DNA of 64,000 nucleotides from NCBI GenBank assembly GCA_039707465.1, contig CM077643.1:200409605-200473604 (forward strand), read 5' to 3'. Shown here piece by piece: positions 42,743-57,140 of the stretch. The position numbers and the translations under genes were made by a program. Every line of letters starts with the position of its first letter. The stretch's first letter is position 1. The notes beneath the pieces were generated by a model. It ran no database searches and was not told where the DNA came from. It saw only the letters and a program-made list of their open reading frames with translations. Source of the DNA: Rhabdophis nuchalis. Its lineage: Eukaryota > Chordata > Lepidosauria > Squamata > Natricidae.

Positions 42743-45700
42743 CTGTAAATCCATCTTCAGTTGAAAAAACATGTAGTACCCAAATCAGAGAAACATGCTT
42801 TTAAAAGATAGAAAGATAAATCATTCCAAAAGTCAAACCACTGTTCTTATAACACATTTGTTAGTTGCTTGGTTAGATTTATAACAGCAACCCACTCCAA
42901 ATTATTCTCACAAAAGCAGCAACAGAAGAAAGTGCAGGAAGGCAGCCATGCATAGCAAAGCTGGTTGAGGTTATTATTATTTTTTCATAAAATTCATTTT
43001 GTCAAAATCCCAGTGAATGAAAGCACCTGGCCTGCCTTGTTTAGGCTCAGAGTCAGGTTTGAAAAATATCTGGATGGAAGACCAGCAATTCTTCAAGTCC
43101 AACATGGTTAAAAACCATGGCAAATTGTTTCTGTATTGTTTCCTGGGAAACAATATGGATGCATCCATGGAGTTACAAGGAACTGAGCTTAATTGGAATG
43201 AGATTTTACTTTGCTTAATTCCCAGTTTTAGTAGGATGATTCTATAAAGCAGTGTTTGAAAAAGATAGCATAAATATTATGCATTATTATTTTCCACTAT
43301 GTTGGAGACCTGTATGCTTCTTTACTTCCTACAGTAAAGGAGCATACTTTAAGATAATAAATATGTATAAAGGAATGATGAAGATAAATATGGTTATTTA
43401 TCTTTAATCTTCTAATCATCCCTCATCCTAATAGGAGAGTCTTATCTTACCTTATAAAATACATTGGTGTTTTTTTTTAAACCAAAATCTGTAATTTAAA
43501 AGTTGTGGTTAGAAAGAGGAGAAGATGCATTTGGAAAAGTATATCCTCTAGATAAAATGTTTAATGCTTGAATTCAGTCTGCAAACTAACAAGTAACCAG
43601 TTAAGCCTAAACCTAAAATATTAGAGGAGGCTTTTCCCTAAAGACAACCAACTTCTACATGTGGCGAGCAATGCAAATGGTGATGTGGGCATGGTGTGGT
43701 ATCTCCAGGCATGGCACGCTTGCATATGAAGCATAGGATTGAGTGGGGGCAACCAGTTCCCCAAGGGTGGGAGGAAATATGACTCCATGAATGAGAGACA
43801 GATTTCCCTAACCAGAAGACCACTCATATTTTTGCACCTCACCAGTTTCATTCCATCTCAGCCAGCCTACTCAGCTATTCAACCAAGGTCTTCACTAAAT
43901 TAACTGACTCCAACCAAATGGAAAAAGTAGACTGAAAAGGTCAGCAATTATTAAAATGGTAATTTGCAAAGCCATGTTTGCCCAGAAGACATACTGGGCG
44001 AGCTGGAACTAGTGATAAACAACACTGAGTCCTTTGACAAATTAGTTTAAATTTGTCCAACCATGCAAGCAGATTGCCTCTTTATTACCTTTTTCAAAAG
44101 CTGTAACACTGCACAATTATATATTAAAATAGGGTTATTTAAGAAAATAAGAGTATTTGGGGAAAACAGCCCCTTCCATATCAAGAATCTTAATATAACC
44201 TTCTCATTGCAATTACTTGCTATAGGTTGAAATCTATTCTTGTTGCACTTAGAGGTTTTCCAGACACACACAATTACATTTTCACAAGTCCCATCTTGCC
44301 TCCCTCTAACCCACATCTGTGTACTTAACTATTTTTCCATTGAGGGTTTCCAGGCATATAATGAATATATTAGTTTAATATACATGTTTTCTTTAGCACT
44401 TACTCAAGCAGAAGCTCATTGAGCTGGACCTACAGCGACAGCAAAAAGAACCCTGAGTATCATTTATAACGAAAAGAACTTTACTTCCATTATTTCAAGA
44501 ATCCTTAATGTAGCCCTGTATGTTTTCCCTGGGATTTTAACTATTTAACTCTTCTCTTCAGATTCAGGCTTCTCTTTTCTGTTCTTTGGCTAGGAAAGTG
44601 CCCAACTGCTGTGATCCTGATAGGCACAATGCCTTTGAAAAACCCTTCTCTCTCTCTCTTTCTCTCTTAAGCTTCTGAAAGCTTTTCCAAAGAAACTCTA
44701 CCCTGTGCCATTCAAGGGCAGACCTCCTGAAAATCATAGAGCTTCAGTTCTCAAGGGCTGGATGGACTTGAGCATAAAAATGGATAAATTATATTCCTTG
44801 CACAGAACATCCTTAGGAACTTCTCTTGGTCAACTCTTACGGGGAGTGTGGCCTCAGTTCAACCCCATAATATTTTTTCTCACCATGCTTTTTTCTGGTT
44901 CTTGACACAGCATGTAAATATAATTTGGCCTCATTGCCGAGAGAGGAGTACTGTTCTTACAGCCAAGTTAAGGAGAGCAATTGGTGGCTTTTTCTGGATC
45001 AGTCGGGTCTCCCACGAGTCAGGAGGGAAAATATCCTTAAAATGAGCTGGGGCAGAGCTGAGTTTTGATCAATGGCTAGGCAAGCAGATTCAGCCATCTG
45101 TGGAATTTTGTTCTGACTCTGTGAATGTGTTTTTGCATAGCTGCATTGAAAAGAAGCTCAACCTCAAGCTGAATGCCAGTCTTGTTTTGGATATGATTTA
45201 GCCCTGTCCCAAAATATTCTGAGATTCAATTTAACCTGAGCTTAAAAGTAGCCTTCAAAGTGCCTGACAAGTACAGGTGGGGTGTTTGAGAACGGAAGCG
45301 GGAAGGGAGAAGGGTCATCCGATGGGGTGTGGTAACAGTTTTCTTGAAAATTTCACTGGAAAAACAAGAATGAGTGTGGCAAATAACGAGACAGCTTTGT
45401 GTGTGCTGTATATGTGTGTTCTTCCTGTACGTCTATATATTCTTTCCCCCACCCTCATAGCCAAATTTGGTTATAGCCAAATATTAACTGATATTTTGGT
45501 GGGGTATGGAGTTCACTAATGGATTTTAATTGGGAAGAAGAAAGTTCCCCATTTAAAACATTATAGCAAGGGGTGGGGTGGGGGAAGAATAAGACCAGCT
45601 GTGGGGGGAAAATCCTCTAGAAATTGCAGGTTTTCTGTTTTTGTTAATACACAATTACTGACATATCCAACAGAACTCTTTTTTAAAGACAGGAATGCCG

Positions 45701-48700
45701 GCTTTCCAAAAGAGTGGTAAATCTAGGTATATAAGAAGCTCATTTAATTGGTTCAAAAAGTGATGCTTAGGAGGTAAATATATGAGAAAATGCTTCCACA
45801 GAAGCCAGGGGTCTTTTCTCTCTTCTGTTCGAAGCAAAAATAGCCATGAATAGTTAGTGAGAGCACTTTGTACTGCAGTTTGAGGATGTGTGGATGGGCC
45901 TGTTTTCTGAAGGTGATGTGACTCATAAGCAACCTTTCCTTTCCGACTTTCAGTCTGTAGTAATTGTTGGCTTTCTCACTTTCTCAGCACCATCTTTTGT
46001 ACTCATAATTTGACTGATATTTGCTCCTGCCATTCTATTCTTCAAATACTCTGGCCAGTTCTGCACTGCATAATCGGTGTTCAAGAGGCTCTCCCATACT
46101 TGAGGACAGAGGGATATCTCCTGATAAGAATCTCTGTATTCTGAGAACTGCTAAATCAAATTCTCTTCTTCCCTTTCTCCCAAAACCAAGAGTGTGGTGT
46201 GAAAACACTAGAGGTTCCTCCACCTTCCCTAATTTTTGTGCCATCAATATTTGCAACTCTGGGACTCTGCAACAGGCTGGGATTGGAGTGTCATAGACAG
46301 ATATAATTCATAACTCAGCAGATTAGAGCAATCCACTAGACATCAATTGCATGGCAATCCGTTCCAAATTACTCTAAACAAGGGATTTGTGATCTATACA
46401 GATATAAAGCACCATCATCATATATACCCATATACTTCCACACATAATCTCTCTTTGTCTGGCACTACAAATTTTCCATACTTAATCACCAGACTTTCTT
46501 AACAAGTAGAGCTGACAGCTATTCTTTTGGCAATGTCTTTGCGCTGTAATACCGGCTTTACAGGAATTTAAACAGATGAAGAATTTCTATTTTCCCATAC
46601 CTATTAAAAAGTACAAAAGTCTTCCCAAGGGATGGAAGAAGATGGGCCCTCTACATACAAATCATGCCATTTCTAGCTCTAAATCCTCCTGAAAGCTAGC
46701 ATGTATCTTCCCAAAAAAGGTAAATTATCCAATTAGGATCAAAAGGCTGTAATTGCCAAGTTAATTATTCAAAAGGTTTGCAAGAATCAACTTGCCTGAT
46801 TCCCAAGGTTATATCTAGTCCATATATAGCAGCATCAGAGAAATGAAAACAAACTCTCAAAGCTAGTGTTTCAGGCTTACAATTGGGAAAAGGGGCCTTT
46901 AGATATTTTATTTTTAAAAAAGGAGATGGAATATTATTTTCCCATAAATTAACCTGGCATTAAGTGATCCTGATTTGGAATATTTAAAAAAATACCTAGC
47001 TAAGTGGAGGACATTGCACCAATCATTAAAAAAAACCTGTTTTATATATTAAACTTGAAATACATCTGAACAGACACATTTAAACCTTCCCTGATAAAAA
47101 GGATATCAGGATAAGATTTTTATAAGTTTTCATATCCTCAGTGCCTTTAGGCATCCATCTGCAATTCTACATGTTATACTTTTCAAAGATTTCTGCCAGA
47201 AAAAGGTTGTTTCAAAAGTTGGAATCGAAAGCTCATCTTGTTGGGATTAATGTGATTTTTTATTGAGAAAGGAATTAAGTACCAAAGTGTGCAGGTTTGT
47301 ACTAGAATAATCTAAAAGCTTAAGTCTTGCTAAGAGGATGCAAAACCAGGATGCAGCATTTGCAGATGGATCTAAGATGGCCTTACTCCAAAAAATTATG
47401 TATACATAGGTGACCTTTATTTTTACTGGCTAAGTATTCAAGAAGTGTGACTTGTGACATTCTAAAATTAGTTTGATTAATAAACTAAGAAAGAATCCTT
47501 AAAGCTTTATACTGTATAGTTAAAAAATTCAGGGATAAATCCATTCAGTATAAATTTCTCAAAGTTCAATGAGGTTGGTGCGCAGGTGGATATCTTTCAC
47601 TCTTCAATAACCATGTTTCTAGAGGAAGAAAGAGAAAAATGGAACTCGTGACTGGCTCCTGTCTACAGTAGGTCTGCTTTGCTTACATATGCTAAAATCC
47701 ACTGTGGAAATTGTACCTTTCTAAGTATTAGATCATCATTTTAGCTTAATTTGGTTGTGGTATATTCTTGATTGGGTGTTTTCCCTCCCTGAAGTATGTT
47801 CCATTGACTTCAGCAGGATGTACCTTTTGGTTAAGGTAGAATGTGAAATTCATGAAAATCCACTGAATGCAAATATTGTTTTATGTCCAGAGCCTTGCAA
47901 CTGCCTGAACTGGAAGTATTTTTCTCCTAGCATCTTCACAGACTACGCAGTCAGATTTATTAAGATAAAAATAGTAACAGTACAAGAATTTCAACCAGCT
48001 AATTATTTTCAGAGCCAATATACCTATATGAAGATTAGAGCAGGGACTATGGGAATCTTCTCCCCACCCCCCATACTTATGGTTGATTTGAGATGAGGCA
48101 CATCTCTTGCTTGATAAAGGTGGAGACTGCAGCCATGAGCATCTTATACCATGGTGGCTGAATCCTTATCAATCTGAGAATCCTTTAACCTTGTACTGTT
48201 ATTTATTATGGAGACTAGTTAAATTACAGAAAACACCTATAAGGGGATTGGACAAGCATGCAAGCTAACACTTCTAAGATGCCTGTCAATCACATATTTA
48301 GCCTTGTTCTGAATGGTTCATGTTATTTACTGGGGGGAGGGGGGTTCTATCTTACCAAGAACCCAAGGTAAGGTACTGTATACAGTATTTCCTTTTCCAA
48401 TTGTATCCCCAGACAACAGCTACTGTCAACCCTGAACCTAGCCTGACTGAGGCCATTTGGGGACTTCAGTGCTGACACACTGGAGAAGAGGGATAGGGAA
48501 GGGGGAACAGAGATAGTTGGGATGTTGTAGTAGTCAAAACAAAATAAGGACATTCCTGCAGGTGTTTGGAAGGAGGGGACTGGAGTCATCTAGAACTGGA
48601 TAGCATCCTGATTGGACCATGTGACTTGTTGTTTTGAGAAACTGACTTTAATTACTTTAACTATGTGAAAACTATGGGAATATTCACAGTTAGTTTTCAT

Positions 48701-49084
48701 CAGCCTATGCCAATATGACATATCCAATAAACCTATTCTTTGAGGAAATTGCCTGCTTCAGAGTTTTGTTTGCTATGGGTATGTTACTTGGAACACTGAT
48801 AGTTACAAGTTGAGAAACAGTGGTTGATCTGAAGTCACTCAATGAACTTCCATAATTGAAAATAGACTTAAACTTGGGTTTCCCTGTTCTTAGTCATAGC
48901 CCTAAACTACAAACTAAGCTTAACTCAATTTATAGGGGTTGCCTACACAATTTGGAATTGTAAGGAATCCAATATTTCTCTTTAGCACAGGGAAACTCTG
49001 GATACAAAACTGTATCCTCTGAATGTACCATCCTCAAAAGTAGCCACTGTGACTTTGTCAACCCTCTCTCCATACTTTCAAATA
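42743..49084. other. Long stretch of unique sequence
   Basis: Over 6 kb of AT-rich DNA in which I recognise no gene, RNA gene or repeat. It is the largest repeat-poor block of the window. Open frames are short and have no recognisable domain. Confidence 0.45.
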
Positions 49085-50347
49085 AAATCATAGAATTGTA
49101 GGGCTGGAAGGGGCCTTGGAGATCTTCTAATCCACCTCCCTGCCCTAGGCAAAAGTTCTTATTCCATCCTGGACAAATGGTTCTATAATATTTTCTTGAA
49201 AACCTCCAGTAATAGAGCCCCTATAAGTCTTGAGAGGCAAGCTGTTCCATTGACTACGGTATTTGTTCTCACTGCCAGGAAGTTTCTCTCCTTAGTTCTA
49301 AATTGGATTTCTGACTAGCTTCTACCTGTTGCTTCTTGTCCTGCGTTTAGGTGCTTTGAAGAATAAATCAACCTCCTCTTCCTTTTGACAGCCCTTCAAG
49401 TATTGGAAGACTGTCATGTCCCCCCTAATTCCCATAGCCATTCATCATATGGTTTCAACTTCAGACTTCTTGTCTTTGTTGCTCTTCTTTGCATTTTTTT
49501 CTAAGACTGATAATCAGAACTGGATGGAGTATTCCAAGTGTAGCATTACTAGTGCAATATAGAGCAGTACTATCACTTCTTTGGTTCTTGATGCAGCCTA
49601 AGATGCATTGGCTTTTTTGGCAGCTGCAGCACACTGCTGGCTCATATTTAAGCAGTGGTCTATCAGGATACCTAGATTCCCCTCACAGGTGCTACTGTTG
49701 AGAAAACGATTTATCATTTATAAAGATGTTGAAGAGCATTGGGCCCAAGACAAAACCTTGAGGTACCCCTCTGCATGAATTCTTTCCATTTAGATGTAAT
49801 TCCACTGATGACCATATGCTGTTGGTCAGCAAACTATAAATGCATCTGGTGGTGGAACTCTATCCCACATTGTTCTATTTTATCAAGAAGTAAGCTATAG
49901 TCTACTTTACCAAATGCCTTGTTGAAGTCTACTACAGTATATCCACAACATCTTCTTGATTCACTAGTTTGATCACTTTATCAAAGACAATAGGTTTTTT
50001 TTGGCATGACCTACTTTTAACAGACTCATGCTGGCTTCTAGTAATTACCTTGTTTATTTCTAGATGCTTACAAATCTATTGCTTTATCTTTTTCCAGGAT
50101 TTTCTCAGGTATTGATATCAAACTATTTTGTCTATAGTTTCTTAGTTCCACTTTTTTCCTCTCTGAAGATTGGAACCACACCAGTGCTTTTGCAGTCCTC
50201 TAGTAGTTCCCAAATTCCATGAGCTCTGAAAGATTTTGTTCAGTGCTTCCGCCAGCTCCTTCAGAATTATGGGGTGTAAAACCTGAGATGTACAGTACAT
50301 CTGGAGGCAAATTTGGAAAACAACCGTTAATGGATCTAGGGAATGCA
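49085..50347 (-). mobile_element. CR1 LINE, old and decayed, minus strand
   Basis: The low-coordinate end is the CR1 3' UTR read in reverse: TAGAATTGTAGGGCTGGAAGG and GGCCTTGGAGATCTTCTAAT. Toward 50347 the minus strand gives decayed CR1 RT sequence, including ILKELAEALNKIFQSSWN and QRGKKWN, which match the conserved CR1 region upstream of RT motif A. Stops and indels are frequent, so this copy is much older than the L2 insertions. Confidence 0.85.
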
Positions 50348-50929
50348 ACTATTGAAATTCCACCTGCAACTATAATCCATGGTAAGCTAGGAAAGAGGTT
50401 GTCATTCTTTCTCTACTATTTCTAGTATCTAACCTTATAAAGCTATTGGTATGGAAACAAAGAAAACAAAGCACATTTCCTTAAGAGCTAAACTATCAAA
50501 CAGATTCATTTCATTTTAATTTTTTTTTAAAATATATAACTCATTTTTCCAATGAAAACCTGACAGTAGTTCCAGCCAGAACTATCATAAAATAGATTTT
50601 AAAATATTTGCACTACATAATAAACCACCACCCCGCCAATTAAAATTAACAACAGTAACGGAACAAGAAAATAGCAAATGAATAAACTAAAATCTACAAA
50701 CACTGTTTAAGGGCCACCCCAAGTAGACATACAGTAGTAATCCAACAGGATGTCATTGAGCTATTAACGACCATGTAAATTGGATGTTCTGGTAATGAGC
50801 TACTGTTGATGTTCTACTGAAGCAGGAAAAAAGCACCTCTCAACCTGCACAACTGAAAGGAGTGTTGATTCATCTAATAATAATAATCTTTATTGTCATT
50901 GTACTTGTTTATAATGAAATTGGTTAAGT
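50348..50929. other. Unique sequence
   Basis: No gene seen. A short AAT run lies just before an ATCTTTATTGTCATTGTACT word near 50885-50905, which may be the edge of an old retroposed sequence. Confidence 0.4.
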
Positions 50930-51420
50930 CAGGGGTGTCAAACTCGATGTCGCTGAGGGCTACATCAGGGTTCTCTTTGACCCGGGGGGAGGCAGGTGTG
51001 TGTGGCCAGGGGGCATACCCAGGGGTGTGTGGTCAGCTCAATGTCATCCGAGGCTCTGTTTTTGGCCACAACAGACTCCTGTAGCCCTGTGCCAGTAAAA
51101 ATGGAGTTTGGGGGGCTGCACATGGCCTGCTCAGCTGTTTTTGGCTGTGGCAGCCTCCTGCAGTCCTCTGCCAGAGAAAATGGAACTTAGGGAGGGCGTG
51201 CTTAGGGAGGGAGGGCGTGCCAGTTTTTGCTGGCAGAGGGCTGCAGGCCATCGCAGCAGAAAATGGAGCCCAGTAAGGCAGTGTGCACCCCTCCTGAGCT
51301 CCGTTTTCACTGGCAGAGGCACTGTGGGTCAGTCTGCTGTTTCCAGGGCAGCCCCATGGGCCAGATCTAAGCACTCCATGGGCCAGATCCAACCCGCAGG
51401 CCTTGAGATTGACACCCCAG
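50930..51420 (+). mobile_element. Longer hAT element of the TGTCAAACTC family (491 bp)
   Basis: It starts CAGGGGTGTCAAACTCGATG and ends GAGATTGACACCCCAG, close to inverted repeats. The flanking 8-mers ggttaagt and atctatgt match at 4 of 8 positions, including a central TA. The interior is GC-rich with repeated CCTCTGCCAG/CTGGCAGAGG words in both orientations. Confidence 0.75.
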
Positions 51421-51804
51421 ATCTATGTGCTGTTACAGAAGGTAGAAAGAATTTAAAAAAATATTGGACCTTTGTTAGCCATCTATAAAATCAAATAAAG
51501 TTTTTTGATACATTTATAATAAGGAATTTTATGAAAGCTATTTAAATATGACAGCAGCAACATTCTAAATCAAAAGGAAATCTATTTTTAAACTATATAC
51601 AAGCACTGTAACATAATTAAGCATATTAACAAATCAGTACCATACCAGTCTCCTTAGAAAAAACCAATCAATAAATAAAATGTACTTAATTGTCAAGTTG
51701 AATTTAACAAAATCTAATACATAAATTTTGACTAGACTTCATTCACAATTTGTAAACATTCAAAGAAACCATTATTAACCATCAATGGAACTGACATCAT
51801 AAAT
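51421..51804. other. Unique sequence
   Basis: No gene or repeat recognised. Confidence 0.45.
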
Positions 51805-52160
51805 CAGTGATGGCTAACCTTTTTTGGCTCAGGTGCCAAGTGGGGTCCTGCATGGGTGTGCCACACCCATAATGCTATGTGCGTGACCCTCTGCTTTTGG
51901 CACGCTTTTGTTGCCCTCCCCGGGCTCCAGAGGCTTTCTAGGAGCCTGGGGAGGTGAAAACAGCCTCCCCTCCCTATCTCCAAAGGCTTCAGAAGCCTCC
52001 CTGAAGCCTCCAGAGGGCGAAAAATGGCCTCAAAAAAGGCCTAAATCAGCTGGCCAGCGCACACATGCGCGCTAGTGCTGACAGGGCAACGCCTCACATG
52101 TCCTAAGAAATGGTTCCACGTGCCACCTGTGGCACCCGTGCCATAGATTCGCCATCATTG
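51805..52160 (+). mobile_element. Non-autonomous hAT element (GATGGCTAACC family, 356 bp)
   Basis: It starts CAGTGATGGCTAACCTTTTT and ends ATTCGCCATCATTG. A perfect 8-bp duplication, tcataaat, flanks it at 51797-51804 and 52161-52168. The interior shares the CCCCGGGCTCCAGAGGC and GGAGCCTGGGGAGG arms of the copies at 3829 and 29575. Confidence 0.95.
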
Positions 52161-54360
52161 TCATAAATCTTAATGGGAAAATTGAGTTAGCAGACAGTGG
52201 ATAAGCTGAAAAATTCAGCAAGAACTTTTAACCTAATTTCACTTGTGCTTTTAAAAAAGCTTGAGAAATTTGGTCTAAAAACAACTGTAATCAAATGAAC
52301 ATATTGTCAACTGAATATTTAGACTCAAATAATGAAATAATTGACCTCATTTGAGATAGACTCATTCAACACTACTGATTATTATTGAATCAGATGTTTC
52401 AGAATAACTTCTTTGATAAGGTGGAACAAAGAAATAAAAACATAATTTTGAACAATCCAACAATCCAAATATTTGATAACCTTCATCTCCTCTGTAGATT
52501 CTCCATGACTGGAATAAGTGCACAAATACATGCCTGGAGTTTAAAACATTTAACCAATCCCCAACTTATTCAGAAACAATATATCTACAACTGGGGGGGG
52601 GGGGGGGGACACACCAGGCAGCAGATCATGCTTTTCTATATTTGTTTTTATCAGTTTCTGGTAAGTAAAAATCTTTCCAAACTTTTAAGAAAATAAAAGA
52701 ATGAACGTTAAGCTACCAGAACTTGACTAAAAATCTGGAAACAAAAATGGCAACATAGAAAACTTGGGTTGTTTGGAGTTTTGCAACCCATTTCTGATAG
52801 CCTTACAATAGAAATAACCAAAGATCATTTTCATGCTGTCAAAACAATTAAACTGCTGCTATTTCAAACCAAGGTATGCTGTTGTGCTTTTAAAATAACT
52901 TCATGCTGGTTTGACTTTTGCTGCAATGTGTGATATATGCAGGAGAGTCAGAAAGGAGGGTACTATTAAAATAAATACTTTCGTTTGTCTCTCTGCTTCT
53001 AAACTAAGTCTTTGGAAACTTCAACTTTTGACTGACAGATCCAAGCTACAAAAATCCAAACAACCATTAGATAGCAGCAAAGAAATATAGAAAATTATAC
53101 TGCATTGCAGTGTGTAGTTGTATGTTGTTCACAGCTCAGATCTGATAACCCTGCTCAACTACATAAAGACTTGGAAAAGAAGCAGATGACTTTCATAGGA
53201 AACATCAGGCTAAAATGCAGCTGGGGATAGGTAGTGTGATGCACAAAGGAAGCGCCACAATTATTTCAACACTGCTATTTTTAACTCAAGGAGCCTAAAG
53301 CAAAGGGATAGCTGCAGCCAAATTTGTATAAGCAGGCATCTTTCCTAGTTGTAAATGTAGAGGGGTCAGATTTTAACCTTAAAAAAAGCTGCTAGCTTTC
53401 ACCCATTACATTAGCAGATTAATTCTGGGAGTGAATTGGTATGGAGAAATTTGAGAGGGCTATGGAGGAGGGTTAGCTACTTTTGCCAGGAAACTTCTTT
53501 TAAAGGTAAAAATCAGATCTCTTCACTATGTATATGAATGGTGCATATCCATTCAATTGGCCAATTACCTGATGTGATCAAGATACATTTGAAAACCTTT
53601 ATCTCCTAATGAAATTGGGGGGAAAGTTACTTGCTGCAAGAAACAAAACAATAGCATCAGGGACACTCCATTCTGCTATTGTTTCAGAAGGCAATTAAGA
53701 CACAGCTCCAGGGCCGTGGGAAACATTAAGATAACTAAAGATATCTGATGCTGCACCAGGACTCTGTGAAGGAGCATGGGTTCTATTATTAAGGGAGATT
53801 GCTGTTATTCATTTTGTGTTTCAATCTGACTCTGTAAGGAGAGACCAGAGAATAAGTCAGATACAGTCTTTTTAGACTGGAGTGGCAATATAAATACCAG
53901 TAAATAAATACATAAATAATTTGTGGTATTACAGTCCTTCATGGTTAATATAGGCCTGGGTGACAAAGCAGTAAAAAGAGATTTGAATTGTTCACATCCT
54001 GATTCATACACTTCAAAGAGGAATACTGTACTTATAACGTGCAGAAACATAGCTGGAATTGCATAATTCAAACTTTCATAGTACTATCAATACGTACTGT
54101 AATTATTTTTTTGTACAGTATTTACTATTAAGGAAAATCTGGGCTGATTTCTGCAGATCAAGCTGCTGTTAATGGTATAGAAGCATTAACGTGGTTTCAA
54201 GACTGGATTTTTATACCTTACCAAACCGTAAGCACATGCAAACTCCTGCCACTATGCTTAACCACCTAATTCAGATTCACCAGAGAGATCTATCAGCAAC
54301 TAAGGGATCGCCAATGGTATTTCCTATTTATGTATTTATTTAGCGTATGGCAAATACACG
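52161..54360. other. Unique AT-rich sequence
   Basis: No gene recognised. A 16-G run lies at 52593-52608. Confidence 0.45.
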
Positions 54361-54710
54361 GGGTTATAGTGGTTCAAATGTTAATGTCCAGTCCACCCAG
54401 CCATTGAAGGACAGGGTGGTCTATGTTGAAAAAATGAGACATTGGGTCGGAGTAAGCTGTTGATGGACATTCTGATACAATGTGATGGATATGTTGTGAG
54501 GAGCACCACAGTCACACTGAGGGTAGAGACAAGATCCCACTTAAATAATCGGTCCTGGCAGACACCAGGTTGGGTACGGATCCTATTCAGAGTTGACCAA
54601 TGCTGATGAAGGTCAAAACCTGGCACCTTCTGTGTAGGGTCATCTATGTAACTGCCTGTATCTGGGCATTCAGCAGCCCATATGTCACCCAAAAGTGAAC
54701 CTCTCACTTG
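54361..54710 (-). mobile_element. LINE reverse transcriptase C-terminal remnant
   Basis: On the minus strand the frame reads FDLHQHWSTLNRIRTQPGV, then CQDRLFKWDLVSTLSV. The pattern WSxLNRxRTxxGxC...LxKWxL is one I associate with the cysteine/histidine region at the C-terminus of LINE polyproteins. The expected CxC...H...C residues are mostly lost. The family cannot be named with confidence. Confidence 0.4.
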
Positions 54711-55560
54711 CCTTTCAACCCTTCCTATATACTCTCTTCATTTCTTAACAGAAGGTTTTGCACTGTGTCCTGATCACCTATACTTTCCAGGCTCTGTTGG
54801 TTGACCAGATCCTTTCTGTGGCTGGGAAAGGCACAGAGGGAGCAAGATCCAGCTGTGAAAGAGAAGGTTTTTTTTTTCTCAAGCACATTCACACAGAGAA
54901 ACACATACTCTCACCTCCTGGGTTTTTAAAGTTAAAATTTAGAGGTACACACCTTCTTTCCAAGCAGCCTTCGAGCTCAACATTCAAATCCCCTTTAAAA
55001 CCTTTGTTTCAAATGGCCAAGGTCCAGGAAAACTCACCCACAGACTCAATGGGTCTGTACCGGCAAGGGAAGCTTACTTGGGCCAGGTGCATTGGTCAGG
55101 TTAGTTTGGAGTCCCATCTTTGGGTGCCACATTCTTGGAAAAAATGTCCATCTGGGTTCAGTTCCAAATGGGAAGAAAGACACTAGAAATATGGAGACTG
55201 CTTGGAAAGATGGTTTAATGGTGGACAGGACCACATGGTTTGAGATCCTGGGCAAAAAAAAAGCACATCAGTGGGAGAGAGAAAGATGTATACCTTTCTT
55301 GGCACCGCCTTGGAGCTTTCTGTTTCTGTGTAAGAAATGTATTCTGATTGGTTGTCAAACTTCCATGGGGCCATGCAGGGGTAACTTTGTAGAGTCTTGA
55401 GTCCCAAACTTGGTTGAATCGTCCTGGGTGATGTAATCTCCCCAGGTGCCATGTGGTGAGTTCTGTTGCTAGATGGGTAAAGGGCTAATCCTACCTTTGT
55501 TGGGTCTTGGGTGAGGGCATTTGCTTATAAATAGACCTAACTATATTTTTATCTCTTAAG
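54711..55560. other. Unassigned, possibly repeat-derived
   Basis: This has moderately long open frames on both strands without recognisable domains, and lies against the LINE remnant. It may be part of the same old element or unique DNA; nothing in it can be assigned. Confidence 0.3.
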
Positions 55561-57140
55561 TTCTGACACCTGCTGTGAGCTATTGAGGAGGGTGGGGGGG
55601 TATTAAGAGTGAGTCTGCTTCCTGCCTAAAAAACATGTTTCTCCATTTCTCATCCAGGGAAATATAATATTCTGTCTTTTTAATATTTCCTAAAATATTT
55701 TATTCTTCCAAGAGAGGGGTGGGTGCTAACTTCCTACATGAATCAAAGAAACACATATTAAGCTCACATTATTAAGAAACTCACATTAAGCAATAACAAG
55801 GGAGCCCCAACTCCCAATTTTAAATAACCTATTCTACCTTAAATTTCTGCTTTTTTATATTTTTATTTTATATATTCCCTACTTCCTTTTGGAGGATAAT
55901 AGCTTTCAGAAGCTCGGCTGAGATTCCTATCAAAATAGTAATTACTGAGTAAACAGCTGTTGTATGTTATTACATCTTCTGTCTAATACAGAAGCAGCAC
56001 AATATACTTTATTATTTAAAGAACGTGGATTGGGATCAAGTGCACACTGCCTAACATCCTATCCTCAACTGGCATTGGTGTCAATCTACTTTGTAAAAGT
56101 TCCCACATGTGTCATCTCCAAAATCAGGATAATCACAAAAATCAGGATAATCACAGCATCTTAAATTGACTGTCAATGGTCAAGGTACTGCTTCAGGAAC
56201 TGCAAAGAAAAAAAAAGCTGAATAGGCACCGTGTTCTTAGCGCCCATTATAGCAATAAACTCTCTTTTTCAACTTCTACTTTTCCCACCTTCTTGTCAAT
56301 TACATGCAACTGAATGGATTATTATTTTAAAATTTGCACTTCGATGTTCTACACTTACAGAGCTGGGCTGCTCAAACTGCTAAGCCGTTGTGGAGTACTA
56401 CATGGACAGGAATTTAGGGCTGAAGTTCCAAGTTCAACTTGGCAAAATAAACCTTGGAGTGGGGGACAAATTCAGCAGAATTGGTTGATTATATGAAAGC
56501 CAAAAAGCACAATACATTACCATCTAAATGGATGGGCTGAGTTACGGTAAGTCAGTAAAACCAAACTGCTGAATTATCTATCTGCTGTCCCCAAAGCATT
56601 CTGCTCTGTACAACCATTTTTCTGGGGCAAGAGAGTTCATATTGAAATATTTCCAAATTATGCCATAAATTCCCTCTGCAATTCAGAATTACAAAATTCA
56701 GACCTTGTTGTTAACTGGGACACTATAAATGATGCACAAAAAAAACCCCACATACAATTTTAATGTTTTAGATGTTGTCTGTGAGCTAGCATATTCCAAA
56801 TAGCTATGATGTGGGTGTTAGCGTGGTGGCAGTATCTTACTGCCTTTATGAGTATCTAGATAAAGAATGCAGATCCAAACCTGCTGCATTCTGAATGGGT
56901 GTAACTTCACCTGCCCTTAATCTGCTCTCAAATTCCAAAGAGCTATTAACCATCCTAATCACAATCCTGCAGGGGCTGGAGCTTAATGTAGGAAAGTATG
57001 GCAGATACCAGCAAACCTCTGAAAGTTGCCAAGTGGAAATTGACATAAAACAACTCCCACAACAGGAAACAAAAACCACTGGAAGAGCTTGCAAACTTAG
57101 ACTTAACTGTATGTGGCTGAAATGGAAGAAGACCATAGAC
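55561..57140. other. Unique sequence
   Basis: No gene recognised. An 18-bp unit, AAATCAGGATAATCACAA, is duplicated in tandem at 56120-56155. Confidence 0.45.

Noticed and set aside
48780..48820. GTTGAGAAACAGTGG resembling a Charlie-type hAT end
   Set aside because: No partner terminal repeat or duplication was found upstream.
54758..55400. Overlapping frames of 90-140 codons on both strands
   Set aside because: No motif or family signature is recognisable, and both strands are equally open.
56828..56870. GTGGCAGTATC word resembling the 5' part of U4 snRNA
   Set aside because: The match covers only about a dozen bases and the flanking U4 sequence and Sm site are absent.
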